Positions 7,013-14,076 are shown, counted from the stretch's first letter. The stretch is 14,129 nt of DNA from an uncultured Prevotella sp. (GCA_900768785.1 CAAGEG010000134.1:1-14129), one strand, 5' to 3'. Notes: generated from the sequence alone by a model not told the origin. Made by a program: numbers and translations.

Positions 7013-8095
7013 GTGATATTACATATATTCAATCCGGAACATGAAATGGCGTTAGCCATAGACAAAGCGATATTTACCCTATCACACAACATACAGGAGT
7101 TGCGCACAAATCTCGGCTTTCTGCCGGCTCTGTGGGCTGACGATGGCGATGCTGTGTTGGTAGATGACATCTCTTTTGCTGTTAAAGCCTTAAAACAAAT
7201 CAAGCGGAAGCACAACGATGTTCTCTTTCTAACGGAAGACGAGATTCACAACATTCCTTTTACGGGAATAAAGCCATGGGGATGGGATGTAAACATAAAG
7301 CACAGACTGCTCTCAGCAGGTATTAAATCTGAGCTTTTACCTGATAATGATAAATTATTGAGAATAAAAGATTTATCAAGTAGAAAACAAACCGAATATT
7401 TACTACCTGTTTTGCGCAACGAGATAGAAGGTTTAACATGTGGAGAGAGTCTGTTTACAGACGACATACATTCTGTCGTGGGTTATATAGAGCTACACGA
7501 GAATACAGTGATAAAGACCCCTTGGAGCAGTAGTGGCAGAGGTATAAGATATGTAAACAGAGATAACATAAACAAACCTTTGCTTTATTGGGTTTCAAAT
7601 ATTATCAGAAATCAAGGAGGCATAAGCATTGAGCCTTATTATAATAAGGTCAAGGATTTTGCAATGGAGTTTATGGCAGACAGTAACGGCATGGTCACAT
7701 ATTGCGGATTGTCTGTTTTTGATACGGAGAAATGTAATTATCATGGCAATCTCATTGCTTCTGAAGATGTAAAAAACAATATTTTGAGCAAATATATAAG
7801 TCGTGAACTTCTTGACATCACACGTGAGAGAATTAAAACACAGATGCAAGAAATGCTGAAAGGCGTATATAGCGGTCCTTTTGGTGTTGACATGATGATT
7901 GTTGCCCGAGACAATGGCAAGGGATATTTGTTGCATCCTTGTGTTGAAATTAATCTTAGAAACACAATGGGGCATCTTGCCAATGCATTATACGATAAGA
8001 ACCACGACATAGACATGATGATGCATATTGTTCACGATGTAAACTATCGCTTAAAAATAGACTATATCGGAAACATATATACTAAAGTTATCTGA
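7013..8095 (+). CDS. ATP-grasp-like protein of unknown function
   Basis: A 360-residue predicted cytoplasmic protein. The GTG at 7013 is the likely start because it gives the compact N-terminus ILHIFNPEHEMALA, which looks like a conserved opening; no in-frame ATG precedes this motif. The C-terminal half has features of an ATP-grasp fold. These are the nucleotide-binding lysine in VIKTPWSSSGRGIRYV (K168, SSSGRG 172-177), a strand with IEPYYNKVKDFAMEF, and the acidic metal-binding strand HPCVEINLRNTMGH (E312, N314, R316). ATP-grasp enzymes usually ligate a carboxylate to an amine or thiol, but nothing here shows the substrate. The next gene (GH43) starts 60 bp downstream with no terminator between, so cotranscription is likely. 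Function assignment stops at the fold. Confidence 0.75.
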   Translation: MILHIFNPEHEMALAIDKAIFTLSHNIQELRTNLGFLPALWADDGDAVLVDDISFAVKALKQIKRKHNDVLFLTEDEIHNIPFTGIKPWGWDVNIKHRLLSAGIKSELLPDNDKLLRIKDLSSRKQTEYLLPVLRNEIEGLTCGESLFTDDIHSVVGYIELHENTVIKTPWSSSGRGIRYVNRDNINKPLLYWVSNIIRNQGGISIEPYYNKVKDFAMEFMADSNGMVTYCGLSVFDTEKCNYHGNLIASEDVKNNILSKYISRELLDITRERIKTQMQEMLKGVYSGPFGVDMMIVARDNGKGYLLHPCVEINLRNTMGHLANALYDKNHDIDMMMHIVHDVNYRLKIDYIGNIYTKVI

Positions 8096-8155
8096 TTTAA
8101 GTTATATAATAAATAACATCTTGTTTTTAAATAACCTATAAACAATACAACAACC

Positions 8156-9799
8156 ATGAGAAAAAGCATTTTATTTTCATTATTGTTTTTGCCCATTATT
8201 TCTGTGGCACAGTATAAATCGTCGGTTTGGAGCCCCGATAACGGAGACGGAACATACACCAATCCGGTTATCAATGCCGACTATAGCGACCCTGATGTTT
8301 GTGTCGTAGGAGATGACTATTACATGACAGCAAGTTCGTTTAACTGTATTCCCGGTTTACCTATTTTACATTCTAAAGACCTCGTTAATTGGGAAATAAT
8401 CGGCCATGCAATTACAGAGCTCACTCCAAACGAAGAGTTTGACAAGCCTTCTCATGGTAATGGAGTATGGGCACCCAGCATTCGCTACCACGAAGGCATG
8501 TTTTACATCTACTGGGGTGACCCCGATCATGGTGTTTTTCGCGTAACGGCAACCGACCCGGCTGGTGAATGGAGCAAGCCGGTTTGCATCATTGAAGGCA
8601 AAGGTATGATAGACACCACTCCTCTATGGGATGATGACGGTCGCTGTTACCTTGTTAATGGTTGGGCAAACAGCCGTTCTCGCTTCGCATCTGTATTGAC
8701 TGTAAGAGAACTTGACAAAGACGGACTGAAGGCAATAAGCAATCCGGTAATTGTTTTTGACGGCAATGGTACTGAAAATCGCACATGTGAAGGTCCGAAA
8801 TTCTATAAGCGCAACGGCTGGTATTGGATAATGTGCCCTGCCGGTGGCGTACCTACGGGTTTCCAATTAGCTATGCGCTCAAAGAGCCCTTATGGTCCTT
8901 ACGAGTCTATGAAGGTGCTTGATCAAGGCAAAAGCGTTATTAACGGTCCTCATCAAGGCGCATGGATACACACTGCTTTGGGAGAAGACTGGTTCATGCA
9001 CTTTCAAGACAAAGAGTGTTACGGCCGTGTAGTACATCTGCAACCGGTGACATGGAAAGACAACTGGCCTGTTATGGGCAAGGTCCCTGCAAAGGGATAT
9101 TGTGGAGAACCGGTTATTACATACCGCAAACCGAGCACAAAAGGCAAAGTTGATGTTGTTAATCCTGTTGAAAGTGACGAGTTCAACAGTCCTAAACTTG
9201 GTTTACAATGGCAATGGCATGCCAACTACGACCAGAAATTCGGTATGCCAACAGCTTTCGGCACGTTCCGACTATACACACATAAGGTAAGCAAAGAATT
9301 TAAAAACATGTGGGAAGTGCCTAATCTGCTACTTCAGAAGACGCCGGCAGAAAAGTTTACGGCAACAACAAAGTTGCGCTTCACGTCAAAAGACGACAAT
9401 CAGATGGGCGGACTCATAGTTATGGGACACGATTACTTTGCTCTGATGCTCAAAAGGGTTAAAGATGAATTTCTGTTGCAGCTTGTTACATGCAAGTCTG
9501 CCGATAAAGGAACACCAGAACAAGTGAAGACTATTGCCACTTTAAAGCCTACAGAAAAAGACAAGATAGACTATCAACCTGCTATTCATGAGGATATATA
9601 TCTACGTGTAAGCATTGCCGACGGCAAATGTAGCTTTGCCTACAGTCTTAACGGCAAGAAATACACAGACGTCGAAGGCAACTTCAAGATGAAGGAAGGC
9701 AAGTGGATAGGTGCTAAAGTTGGTCTTGCAGCCATAGAACCGGCAGGTAAGACAAACAGAGGTTGGATAGATGCTGATTGGTTTAGAGTGACACCATGA
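8156..9799 (+). CDS. Exported glycoside hydrolase family 43 enzyme
   Basis: A secreted or periplasmic five-bladed propeller hydrolase of 547 residues with activity in the beta-xylosidase / alpha-L-arabinofuranosidase range. It starts with a signal peptide (residues 1-18, likely cleaved before Q19). The opening TNPVINADYSDPD places the general base at D45. MIDTTPLWDDDG carries the pKa-modulating D153, and CEGPKF carries the general acid E212, so all three catalytic residues are present. The propeller runs to about residue 320. A C-terminal beta-sandwich of about 200 residues (from about 340, SDEFNSPKLGLQWQW) resembles the concanavalin-like domain of beta-xylosidases. The subfamily and substrate cannot be fixed by eye. 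It has no SusC/SusD or regulator beside it, unlike most Bacteroidetes GH43 genes, and ends at the terminator at 9907-9950. Confidence 0.9.
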   Translation: MRKSILFSLLFLPIISVAQYKSSVWSPDNGDGTYTNPVINADYSDPDVCVVGDDYYMTASSFNCIPGLPILHSKDLVNWEIIGHAITELTPNEEFDKPSHGNGVWAPSIRYHEGMFYIYWGDPDHGVFRVTATDPAGEWSKPVCIIEGKGMIDTTPLWDDDGRCYLVNGWANSRSRFASVLTVRELDKDGLKAISNPVIVFDGNGTENRTCEGPKFYKRNGWYWIMCPAGGVPTGFQLAMRSKSPYGPYESMKVLDQGKSVINGPHQGAWIHTALGEDWFMHFQDKECYGRVVHLQPVTWKDNWPVMGKVPAKGYCGEPVITYRKPSTKGKVDVVNPVESDEFNSPKLGLQWQWHANYDQKFGMPTAFGTFRLYTHKVSKEFKNMWEVPNLLLQKTPAEKFTATTKLRFTSKDDNQMGGLIVMGHDYFALMLKRVKDEFLLQLVTCKSADKGTPEQVKTIATLKPTEKDKIDYQPAIHEDIYLRVSIADGKCSFAYSLNGKKYTDVEGNFKMKEGKWIGAKVGLAAIEPAGKTNRGWIDADWFRVTP

Positions 9800-9857
9800 C
9801 GACAACACTATAATACAGATAGCAATAACTCGCTAATACAATACAATTATTCTATAA

Positions 9858-9901
9858 CACGATGACTTTATTTAATTGATTATCGAATGTAAAGAATCGT
9901 G
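9858..9901. other. Imperfect inverted repeat after the GH43 gene
   Basis: CACGAT-GA-CTTTA (9858-9870) can pair with TAAAG-A-ATCGTG (9890-9901) around an A/T-rich 19-nt loop. It lies between the GH43 stop and the real terminator. It has no T tract, so it could be a 3'-end stabilising structure, a decayed terminator or chance. Confidence 0.35.
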
Positions 9902-9906
9902 TTTGC

Positions 9907-9950
9907 AACAAAGCCCCCTATCAATAGTAAAATTGAATGGGGGCTTTGTT
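9907..9950. terminator. Bidirectional terminator between GH43 and the 103-residue gene
   Basis: A perfect 12-bp stem, AACAAAGCCCCC (9907-9918) with its complement at 9939-9950, has five consecutive G-C pairs. An inner stem TCAAT/ATTGA sits in the loop. Arms rich in A and T on the outside serve both strands. It separates the + strand GH43 gene from the convergent minus-strand gene that ends at 9991. Confidence 0.9.
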
Positions 9951-9990
9951 ATTTGTTAAGCCGAAAAAAACTTCTAAATGTATATTTTTC

Positions 9991-10302
9991 TTATCGTTTA
10001 TCTTCAACTCCGAATCTGTTCCACTCTTCTTGAGGATAGTTATTCTTTATTATTCTCTTTGTGCTGAAATAAGTTTCCTTCAGGTCATTAAACTTGTTGT
10101 TCATGGCTTTTACTCCTTCAGACAGAGCCGCACGTGCAGCATCACATTCACAGTTTTGTGATTCTACATTCTGTATATCAGACTCCATGTTGTCAGGCAT
10201 ACTTTCCGTTATTCCTTTGTCTGCCAACAAGGATAGATTTTTACGTAAACCGGCTATAAGCATACGGCATTTTTCAAGTTGTAGTTCAATTGTTTTTGAC
10301 AT
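9991..10302 (-). CDS. Small helical hypothetical protein
   Basis: A 103-residue protein that is charged and predicted to be mostly alpha-helical. The N-terminal helix (about 3-28, SKTIELQLEKCRMLIAGL) and a second long segment (about 55-92) have heptad-like spacing of hydrophobic residues that would suit a coiled coil. The middle is acidic and polar (about 30-53). It has two close cysteines (CEC, near 52-54), no signal peptide and no membrane segment. I do not recognise a named family. Reasons to consider it real are its clean position between a convergent terminator and a divergent intergenic region, and good codon composition. A TAnnTTTG-like box (10344-10337, minus) lies 35 bp upstream, but no -33 element was found. 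Confidence 0.7.
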   Translation of the reverse strand: MSKTIELQLEKCRMLIAGLRKNLSLLADKGITESMPDNMESDIQNVESQNCECDAARAALSEGVKAMNNKFNDLKETYFSTKRIIKNNYPQEEWNRFGVEDKR

Positions 10303-10464
10303 ATTTGCTAATGTTTTTTTGGTTAAATTGACAAGACAAAAATAATAAAAAACAACAAGTTCACGGCTTTATATATAGTCAATAATTTTGTTTTATTAAC
10401 CTAAACAGTATGTAATAATTTACATATTTTCACAGAAAAGCACGCATTGGAAACCTTAACAATT

Positions 10465-10494
10465 AAACTATTTGTTATAAAACTATTTGTTATA
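10465..10494. repeat. Two tandem 15-bp repeats upstream of the adenine deaminase gene
   Basis: AAACTATTTGTTATA occurs at 10465-10479 and again at 10480-10494 without change. The second copy supplies the TTTG that could act as the -33 element of the ade promoter. The repeat may be a regulator site or a slippage product. Confidence 0.8.
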
Positions 10495-10514
10495 AAAATA
10501 TTTACTTATATTTG
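10486..10514 (+). promoter_or_regulatory. Probable promoter of the adenine deaminase gene
   Basis: TATATTTG (10507-10514) fits the -7 consensus. A TTTG at 10486-10489 is 17 bp upstream, slightly shorter than the usual 19-21 bp spacing. The predicted start is near 10520, giving a leader of about 38 nt before the ATG at 10558. The short spacing lowers confidence and may mean a weak or activated promoter. Confidence 0.55.
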
Positions 10515-10557
10515 CTTGTTAAAATTATTATAATCATAATCTTAAACTCTTATATCT

Positions 10558-12294
10558 ATGAGAATCAGAAATATTTTATTTTGTTTTGTCTTGACATTTA
10601 TCGTTGCAGGATGTGGCACATCGGCAGACTCAAAACAGAGTATATTGCTCAAAAACGGCAATATAGTTGACAGCGAAACCGGCGCTATAAGCCAAGCCGA
10701 TATATTGATTAAAGACGGTCGCATTGCATTTATCGGTAATGCTAATAATAATAACGAAAAGGCAGATACTACTATTGACTGCACAACAAATATTGTTACT
10801 GCCGGGTTTATTGACTCTCACGTTCACATAGAATCGTCTATGGTACTTCCGGAAACATTTGGAGAAGCGGTACTTCCTCATGGTACGACAACAGTTATTG
10901 CAGATCCGCACGAAATTGTCAATGTTGCCGGAGCAGAGGGACTGAGACGTTTTCTTTTAGAAGCACGCAGGGCTCGACTAACTATATATACTGTAATACC
11001 ATCATGCGTGCCGGCAACGCCTTATGACACAAATGGTGCCGGCAATTTCACTGCGGAGCAGATGAAAGAATTTGCAGACAAGCCCGACATTGTAGGTCTT
11101 GGAGAAGTAATGTCTTTTTATGACGTTGTGGCAGACGAGCCTTCTATGAAGGCAAAACTCAATCTGTTTAAAGGAAAAACTATTGACGGACACACGGTAG
11201 GCATGACTGACAGCCTGTTAGATGCCTATATCAAGCATGGAATAAGCAACGACCATGAGTGTTATGACGACGATGGCGTGCTGAAACGATATGAGAGAGA
11301 CATGAATATTTATATTCGCGAGGGCAGCGCGACACGCAATGCGAAGACAATTCTTGAATGTATAAAAAAGAATAACCTTGATGTTTCACGTTTCGGTTTC
11401 TGTACCGACGACAAGCATCTTGCCACTATAGAAAAAGAAGGACACATATCGCACATCGTGCGCATGGCATTAGCAGAAGGTTTTACTTGGGGTGAGGTGG
11501 CTCGCATGGCTTCTTACAACCCATGCAAATACTACAATCTCAAACAGCGTGGCAACATAAAGGAAGGCTATGTTGCGGATATTGTCATCACAGATAACTC
11601 TTGCAAACAGATAAAGTGTGTGATAAAAGACGGAAAAATTATTAATGGCAAAGAGAGAAATGATGTTTCGGAGTCAACAGACAGACATTTTGATAACACA
11701 GTTAAGTTCAGAGACCTCACGGAAGATGATTTTTCTCTGTCCGAAGTGGCAAAGACTGTAGCAATAAAGATTTTTGAGGGGCAGCTTCTTACCGAAAAGA
11801 AGATATTGGAAAAAGACGAGTGGAAAGGTCTAAATTTACTCGCCACAATTGAAAGATATGGTAAAAACGGCAACATTTCCGTATGTCCGGTTATCGGATA
11901 TGGCATAAAGGACGGTGCTGTTGCTACAAGTGTATCACACGATTCACATAATGTAATATGTGCAGGCGACAACGCCAAAGATATGGCAGTTGCTTGTAAT
12001 CGTCTTAAAGATATTGGCGGCGGATATGTCATTGTTTCCGGAGGGCACGTAACAGGCGAGTTTGCTCTTCCCTTCTGCGGTCTTATGTCCCCGAAAGGCG
12101 TAAAACAAACCATTGAAGGCATAGCCGACATGGAGAAAAAAGCCCGGTTATTGGGAGTAAACAAAGGCATAGACCCGTTTATAACGCTATCTTTTCTTGC
12201 CTTGCCCGTAATACCTGACATTCGTCTGCTTGACACAGGACTCTTTGATGTTACTTCCGGACAGTTTATTTTTAATCATGAGAAACAAAAATAA
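10558..12294 (+). CDS. ade: Adenine deaminase with a lipoprotein signal peptide
   Basis: A metal-dependent amidohydrolase that converts adenine to hypoxanthine plus ammonia in purine salvage. The 578 residues carry the family motifs: GFIDSHVHIESSM with metal ligands H88 and H90, IADPHEIVNV (H118, E119), a glutamate in GLGEVM, DGHTVGM, NDHECYDDDG and FCTDDKH. The C-terminal domain has VSHDSHN, GGYVIVSGGHV and the ending LLDTGLFDV. Unlike ordinary Ade, the first 20 residues are a basic-hydrophobic leader ending in the lipobox VAGC (C19), followed by a polar linker (GTSADSKQ) before the amidohydrolase N-terminal strand at about residue 28. This predicts a lipid-anchored enzyme facing the periplasm or outside. 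No later in-frame ATG gives a complete enzyme, because the next methionines fall after the HVH motif. The gene stands alone, with its own probable promoter and the HIT gene 79 bp downstream. Confidence 0.9.
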   Translation: MRIRNILFCFVLTFIVAGCGTSADSKQSILLKNGNIVDSETGAISQADILIKDGRIAFIGNANNNNEKADTTIDCTTNIVTAGFIDSHVHIESSMVLPETFGEAVLPHGTTTVIADPHEIVNVAGAEGLRRFLLEARRARLTIYTVIPSCVPATPYDTNGAGNFTAEQMKEFADKPDIVGLGEVMSFYDVVADEPSMKAKLNLFKGKTIDGHTVGMTDSLLDAYIKHGISNDHECYDDDGVLKRYERDMNIYIREGSATRNAKTILECIKKNNLDVSRFGFCTDDKHLATIEKEGHISHIVRMALAEGFTWGEVARMASYNPCKYYNLKQRGNIKEGYVADIVITDNSCKQIKCVIKDGKIINGKERNDVSESTDRHFDNTVKFRDLTEDDFSLSEVAKTVAIKIFEGQLLTEKKILEKDEWKGLNLLATIERYGKNGNISVCPVIGYGIKDGAVATSVSHDSHNVICAGDNAKDMAVACNRLKDIGGGYVIVSGGHVTGEFALPFCGLMSPKGVKQTIEGIADMEKKARLLGVNKGIDPFITLSFLALPVIPDIRLLDTGLFDVTSGQFIFNHEKQK

Positions 12295-12303
12295 GCTATA
12301 ATT

Positions 12304-12334
12304 ATTGTCAAATCAGCAATTATTGTTACATTTG
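12304..12334 (+). promoter_or_regulatory. Promoter of the HIT-family gene
   Basis: TACATTTG (12327-12334) matches TAnnTTTG and lies 19 bp after ATTG (12304-12307), which matches three of four bases of the -33 TTTG. The start would be near 12340, leaving a leader of about 34 nt. This suggests the HIT gene is expressed separately from ade. Confidence 0.7.
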
Positions 12335-12373
12335 TAACCGACATTAATAAACAAAACTAAATACAAATCAAAA

Positions 12374-12799
12374 ATGAACAGCGATCCGAAAGATTGTCTC
12401 TACTGTCAGAACAATGAGACACTACACAGTCTGATGATTGAAGTTGCACAACTAAGCGTGTCACGTATGTTTATATTCAAGGAACAAACATATCACGGGC
12501 GTTGCCTTGTGGCATATAAAGACCATGTAGACGACCTAAATCTGTTGAGTGACGACGAACGTAATGCTTTCATGGCAGATGTTGCAAGAGTGACACGTGC
12601 GATGCAAAAAGTCTTTAACCCCGCAAAAATAAACTACGGAGCTTATTCTGACACTCTCTCGCATTTGCATTTCCACTTGATTCCCAAATATGAAGGTGGT
12701 CCGGACTTTGGCGGAGTATTCCAAATGAACCCGAAAAAGGTTTATTTAAGCGATGAAGAATATGCTGAAATGGCTGAAGCTTTGAAAAAAGCGCTGTAA
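12374..12799 (+). CDS. HIT family nucleotide hydrolase/transferase
   Basis: A 141-residue soluble cytoplasmic protein of the histidine triad superfamily, which hydrolyses or transfers nucleotidyl groups (for example Ap4A or AMP-lysine substrates). The triad is HLHFHLIPKY with H97, H99 and H101. It is preceded by an alpha/beta half containing the strand GRCLVAYKDHVDDL and the helix LLSDDERNAFMADVARVTRAM. Two cysteines near the start (C8, C11, in CLYC) could bind zinc, as in some HIT proteins, but only that first pair is obvious. The tail GGPDFGGVFQMNPKKVYLSDEEY suggests the longer bacterial type rather than minimal HinT. The precise substrate is unknown. It ends just before the terminator at 12859-12901. 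Confidence 0.88.
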   Translation: MNSDPKDCLYCQNNETLHSLMIEVAQLSVSRMFIFKEQTYHGRCLVAYKDHVDDLNLLSDDERNAFMADVARVTRAMQKVFNPAKINYGAYSDTLSHLHFHLIPKYEGGPDFGGVFQMNPKKVYLSDEEYAEMAEALKKAL

Positions 12800-12815
12800 G
12801 CTATCCTAAGAATTC

Positions 12816-12879
12816 ATAACATCCACAAGTGGAGATGATGGCATCCGATAACATCCACAAGTGGAGATGATGGCATCCG
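12816..12879. repeat. Two perfect tandem copies of a 32-bp unit
   Basis: Positions 12816-12847 and 12848-12879 are identical base for base, beginning ATAACATCCACAAGTGG. Each copy contains a small hairpin (CCAC-AA-GTGG). The second copy forms the left arm of the terminator that follows, so the terminator arm has been duplicated. Confidence 0.93.
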
Positions 12880-12901
12880 GCATGCCTCATCCCCACTTTT
12901 T
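12859..12901 (+). terminator. Terminator of the HIT gene, left arm within a 32-bp repeat
   Basis: The left arm (AAGTGG..GATGA..GGCAT, 12859-12875) pairs with ATGCC..TCATC..CCACTT (12882-12898), with one A/C mismatch, one bulged T and loop CCGGC. It runs into a T5 tract at 12897-12901. It follows the HIT stop by 60 bp. Confidence 0.85.
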
Positions 12902-13080
12902 GTTAAACACAAATCGATAATTAGTTTTTCCTGCTCGCGGGAATCTCCGGCTACCCATGAGCTCCATTTCCGTTCAATCCGTTTAATCCGTGTTCTGAAA
13001 GAAATACTTGCTGAGGGGGTATATCATTCAAGTAAACAAGCCGTTGGAACATGCAACAAGGCTTTATATATCATTTCTCA
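12902..13080. other. Non-coding stretch with REP-like hairpin and repeat
   Basis: No convincing gene is present. A GC-rich palindrome at 12933-12962 (arms GCTC..GGG and CCC..GAGC around AATCTCCGGCTA) is immediately followed by a 9-bp repeat at 12969-12995. The combination, much richer in GC than its surroundings, looks like a dispersed intergenic repeat rather than a gene remnant. The rest (12996-13080) shows nothing I can name. Confidence 0.5.
12969..12995. repeat. Three degenerate 9-bp TCCGTTTAA-type repeats
   Basis: TCCGTTCAA, TCCGTTTAA and TCCGTGTTC follow one another at 12969, 12978 and 12987, sharing the core TCCGT. The order of these units next to a palindrome suggests an interspersed repetitive element. 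Confidence 0.7.
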
Positions 13081-13112
13081 TTTGGAAATATGTAAGATAT
13101 TTATTAATTTTG
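13081..13112 (+). promoter_or_regulatory. Promoter of trmD
   Basis: TTTG (13081-13084) and TAATTTTG (13105-13112) are separated by exactly 20 bp, a full consensus match. Transcription from about 13118 gives an unusually long leader, about 118 nt, before the trmD ATG. Confidence 0.85.
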
Positions 13113-13120
13113 CGGAATGA

Positions 13121-13206
13121 GTGCTATGGCGTAAACATTAGATACATTCTTAAAGAAACACATTGACAAATCTGAAAAACAGACCATTAGAATAAACACA
13201 TAGCAC
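13121..13206 (+). promoter_or_regulatory. Possible structured 5' leader of trmD
   Basis: GTGCTATG (13121-13128) is perfectly complementary to CATAGCAC (13199-13206). They would close a domain of about 86 nt that starts almost at the predicted transcript 5' end and finishes 29 nt before the trmD start. Inside, TCTG-aaaaa-CAGA forms a small hairpin near 13170. I do not recognise a known riboswitch, and the interior is A-rich and weakly folded, so a chance inverted repeat remains possible. Confidence 0.4.
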
Positions 13207-13235
13207 AAAACAACTATATACAGATAAAACACTAT

Positions 13236-13910
13236 ATGAGAATTGACATTATAACCGTATTGCCAGAGATGATCGAAGGCTTTGTACACGAATCTATTCT
13301 TGCAAGAGCACAAAAGAAAGGTCTTGCAGAGATACACTTGCACAACCTTCGTGATTATAGCACCGACAAATGGAAACGCGTGGACGACTATCCTTACGGT
13401 GGTTTTGCCGGCATGGTAATGCAATGTGAGCCTATAGATAGAGCCATTTCTGCACTAAAAGCCGAGCGAGATTATGATGAAGTAATATTCACCTCGCCAG
13501 ATGGAGAACAGTTTAACCAACATGTAGCCAACGACTTGTCGATGAAACAAAACCTTATCATTCTCTGCGGACACTATAAAGGCATTGACCACCGCATACG
13601 TGAACACCTTATAACACGCGAGATAAGCATTGGCGACTACGTGCTCACAGGTGGAGAACTCGCTGCCGCCGTAATGGCTGATGCCATTGTAAGAATTGTT
13701 CCCGGCGTTGTAGGCGATGAACAAAGTGCACTTTCCGACTGTTTTCAAGACGACATGCTGTCGGCACCTATCTACACTCGTCCTGCCGAATATAAAGGAT
13801 GGAAGGTGCCCGATATTCTTTTAAGCGGAAACGAAGCAAAGATAAAGGATTGGGAAATTGAGCAGAGTTATGAAAGAACAAAGGCTCTGCGTCCCGATTT
13901 GCTTAAATAG
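13236..13910 (+). CDS. trmD: tRNA (guanine-N1-)-methyltransferase TrmD
   Basis: A cytoplasmic SPOUT-family enzyme that methylates N1 of G37 in tRNAs with G36, using SAM and preventing +1 frameshifting. The 224 residues are close to the usual length. The N-terminal strand RIDIITVLPEM is followed by YGGFAGMVM (54-62; the commoner form is YGGGPGMVM). The trefoil-knot SAM site is CGHYKGID (111-118) with SIGDYVLTGGELAA (131-144). The catalytic Asp region is LSDCFQDDMLSAPIYTRP with D168. The C-terminal domain has YKGWKVPDILLSGN. The start ATG at 13236 gives the standard MRIDI opening. In many bacteria trmD sits in an rpsP-rimM-trmD-rplS operon; here it is transcribed alone from its own promoter. 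No clear terminator follows it. Confidence 0.96.
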   Translation: MRIDIITVLPEMIEGFVHESILARAQKKGLAEIHLHNLRDYSTDKWKRVDDYPYGGFAGMVMQCEPIDRAISALKAERDYDEVIFTSPDGEQFNQHVANDLSMKQNLIILCGHYKGIDHRIREHLITREISIGDYVLTGGELAAAVMADAIVRIVPGVVGDEQSALSDCFQDDMLSAPIYTRPAEYKGWKVPDILLSGNEAKIKDWEIEQSYERTKALRPDLLK

Positions 13911-13969
13911 GCATTACAAATAACATAAACGGCAATTTCACAATACAGACTAAAGGAATACGTATATAG

Positions 13970-14012
13970 ACATATAATGTGATAAAAAGGCACATAAAAT
14001 GTGATGAAAAGT
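13970..14012. repeat. Imperfect tandem repeat downstream of trmD
   Basis: ACATATAATGTGATAAAAAG (from 13970) is followed by ACATAAAATGTGATGAAAAG (from 13992), two units of 22 and 21 bp differing at two positions in the shared 20. A third ACAT begins at 14013. The stretch 13911-14076 otherwise shows no gene and no strong terminator. Confidence 0.65.
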
Positions 14013-14076
14013 ACATCAAGTAGTTCTAAACATATTCTATTTTGTTAAAAAACAGAAAATATCAGGTACAAAACAG

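Noticed and set aside
12816..12879. The two 32-bp units considered as a minimal CRISPR array
   Set aside because: The copies are directly adjacent with no spacer, they form a terminator arm, and no cas genes are present.
13104..13424. 106-codon minus-strand frame overlapping the start of trmD
   Set aside because: It runs antisense through the trmD leader and N-terminus, is rich in C, F and V, and trmD itself is certain.
14030..14070. Weak hairpin around TATTTTGTT/AACAGAAAATA as a trmD terminator
   Set aside because: The stem is almost all A-T with a bulge and no T tract follows, so it would be unstable.
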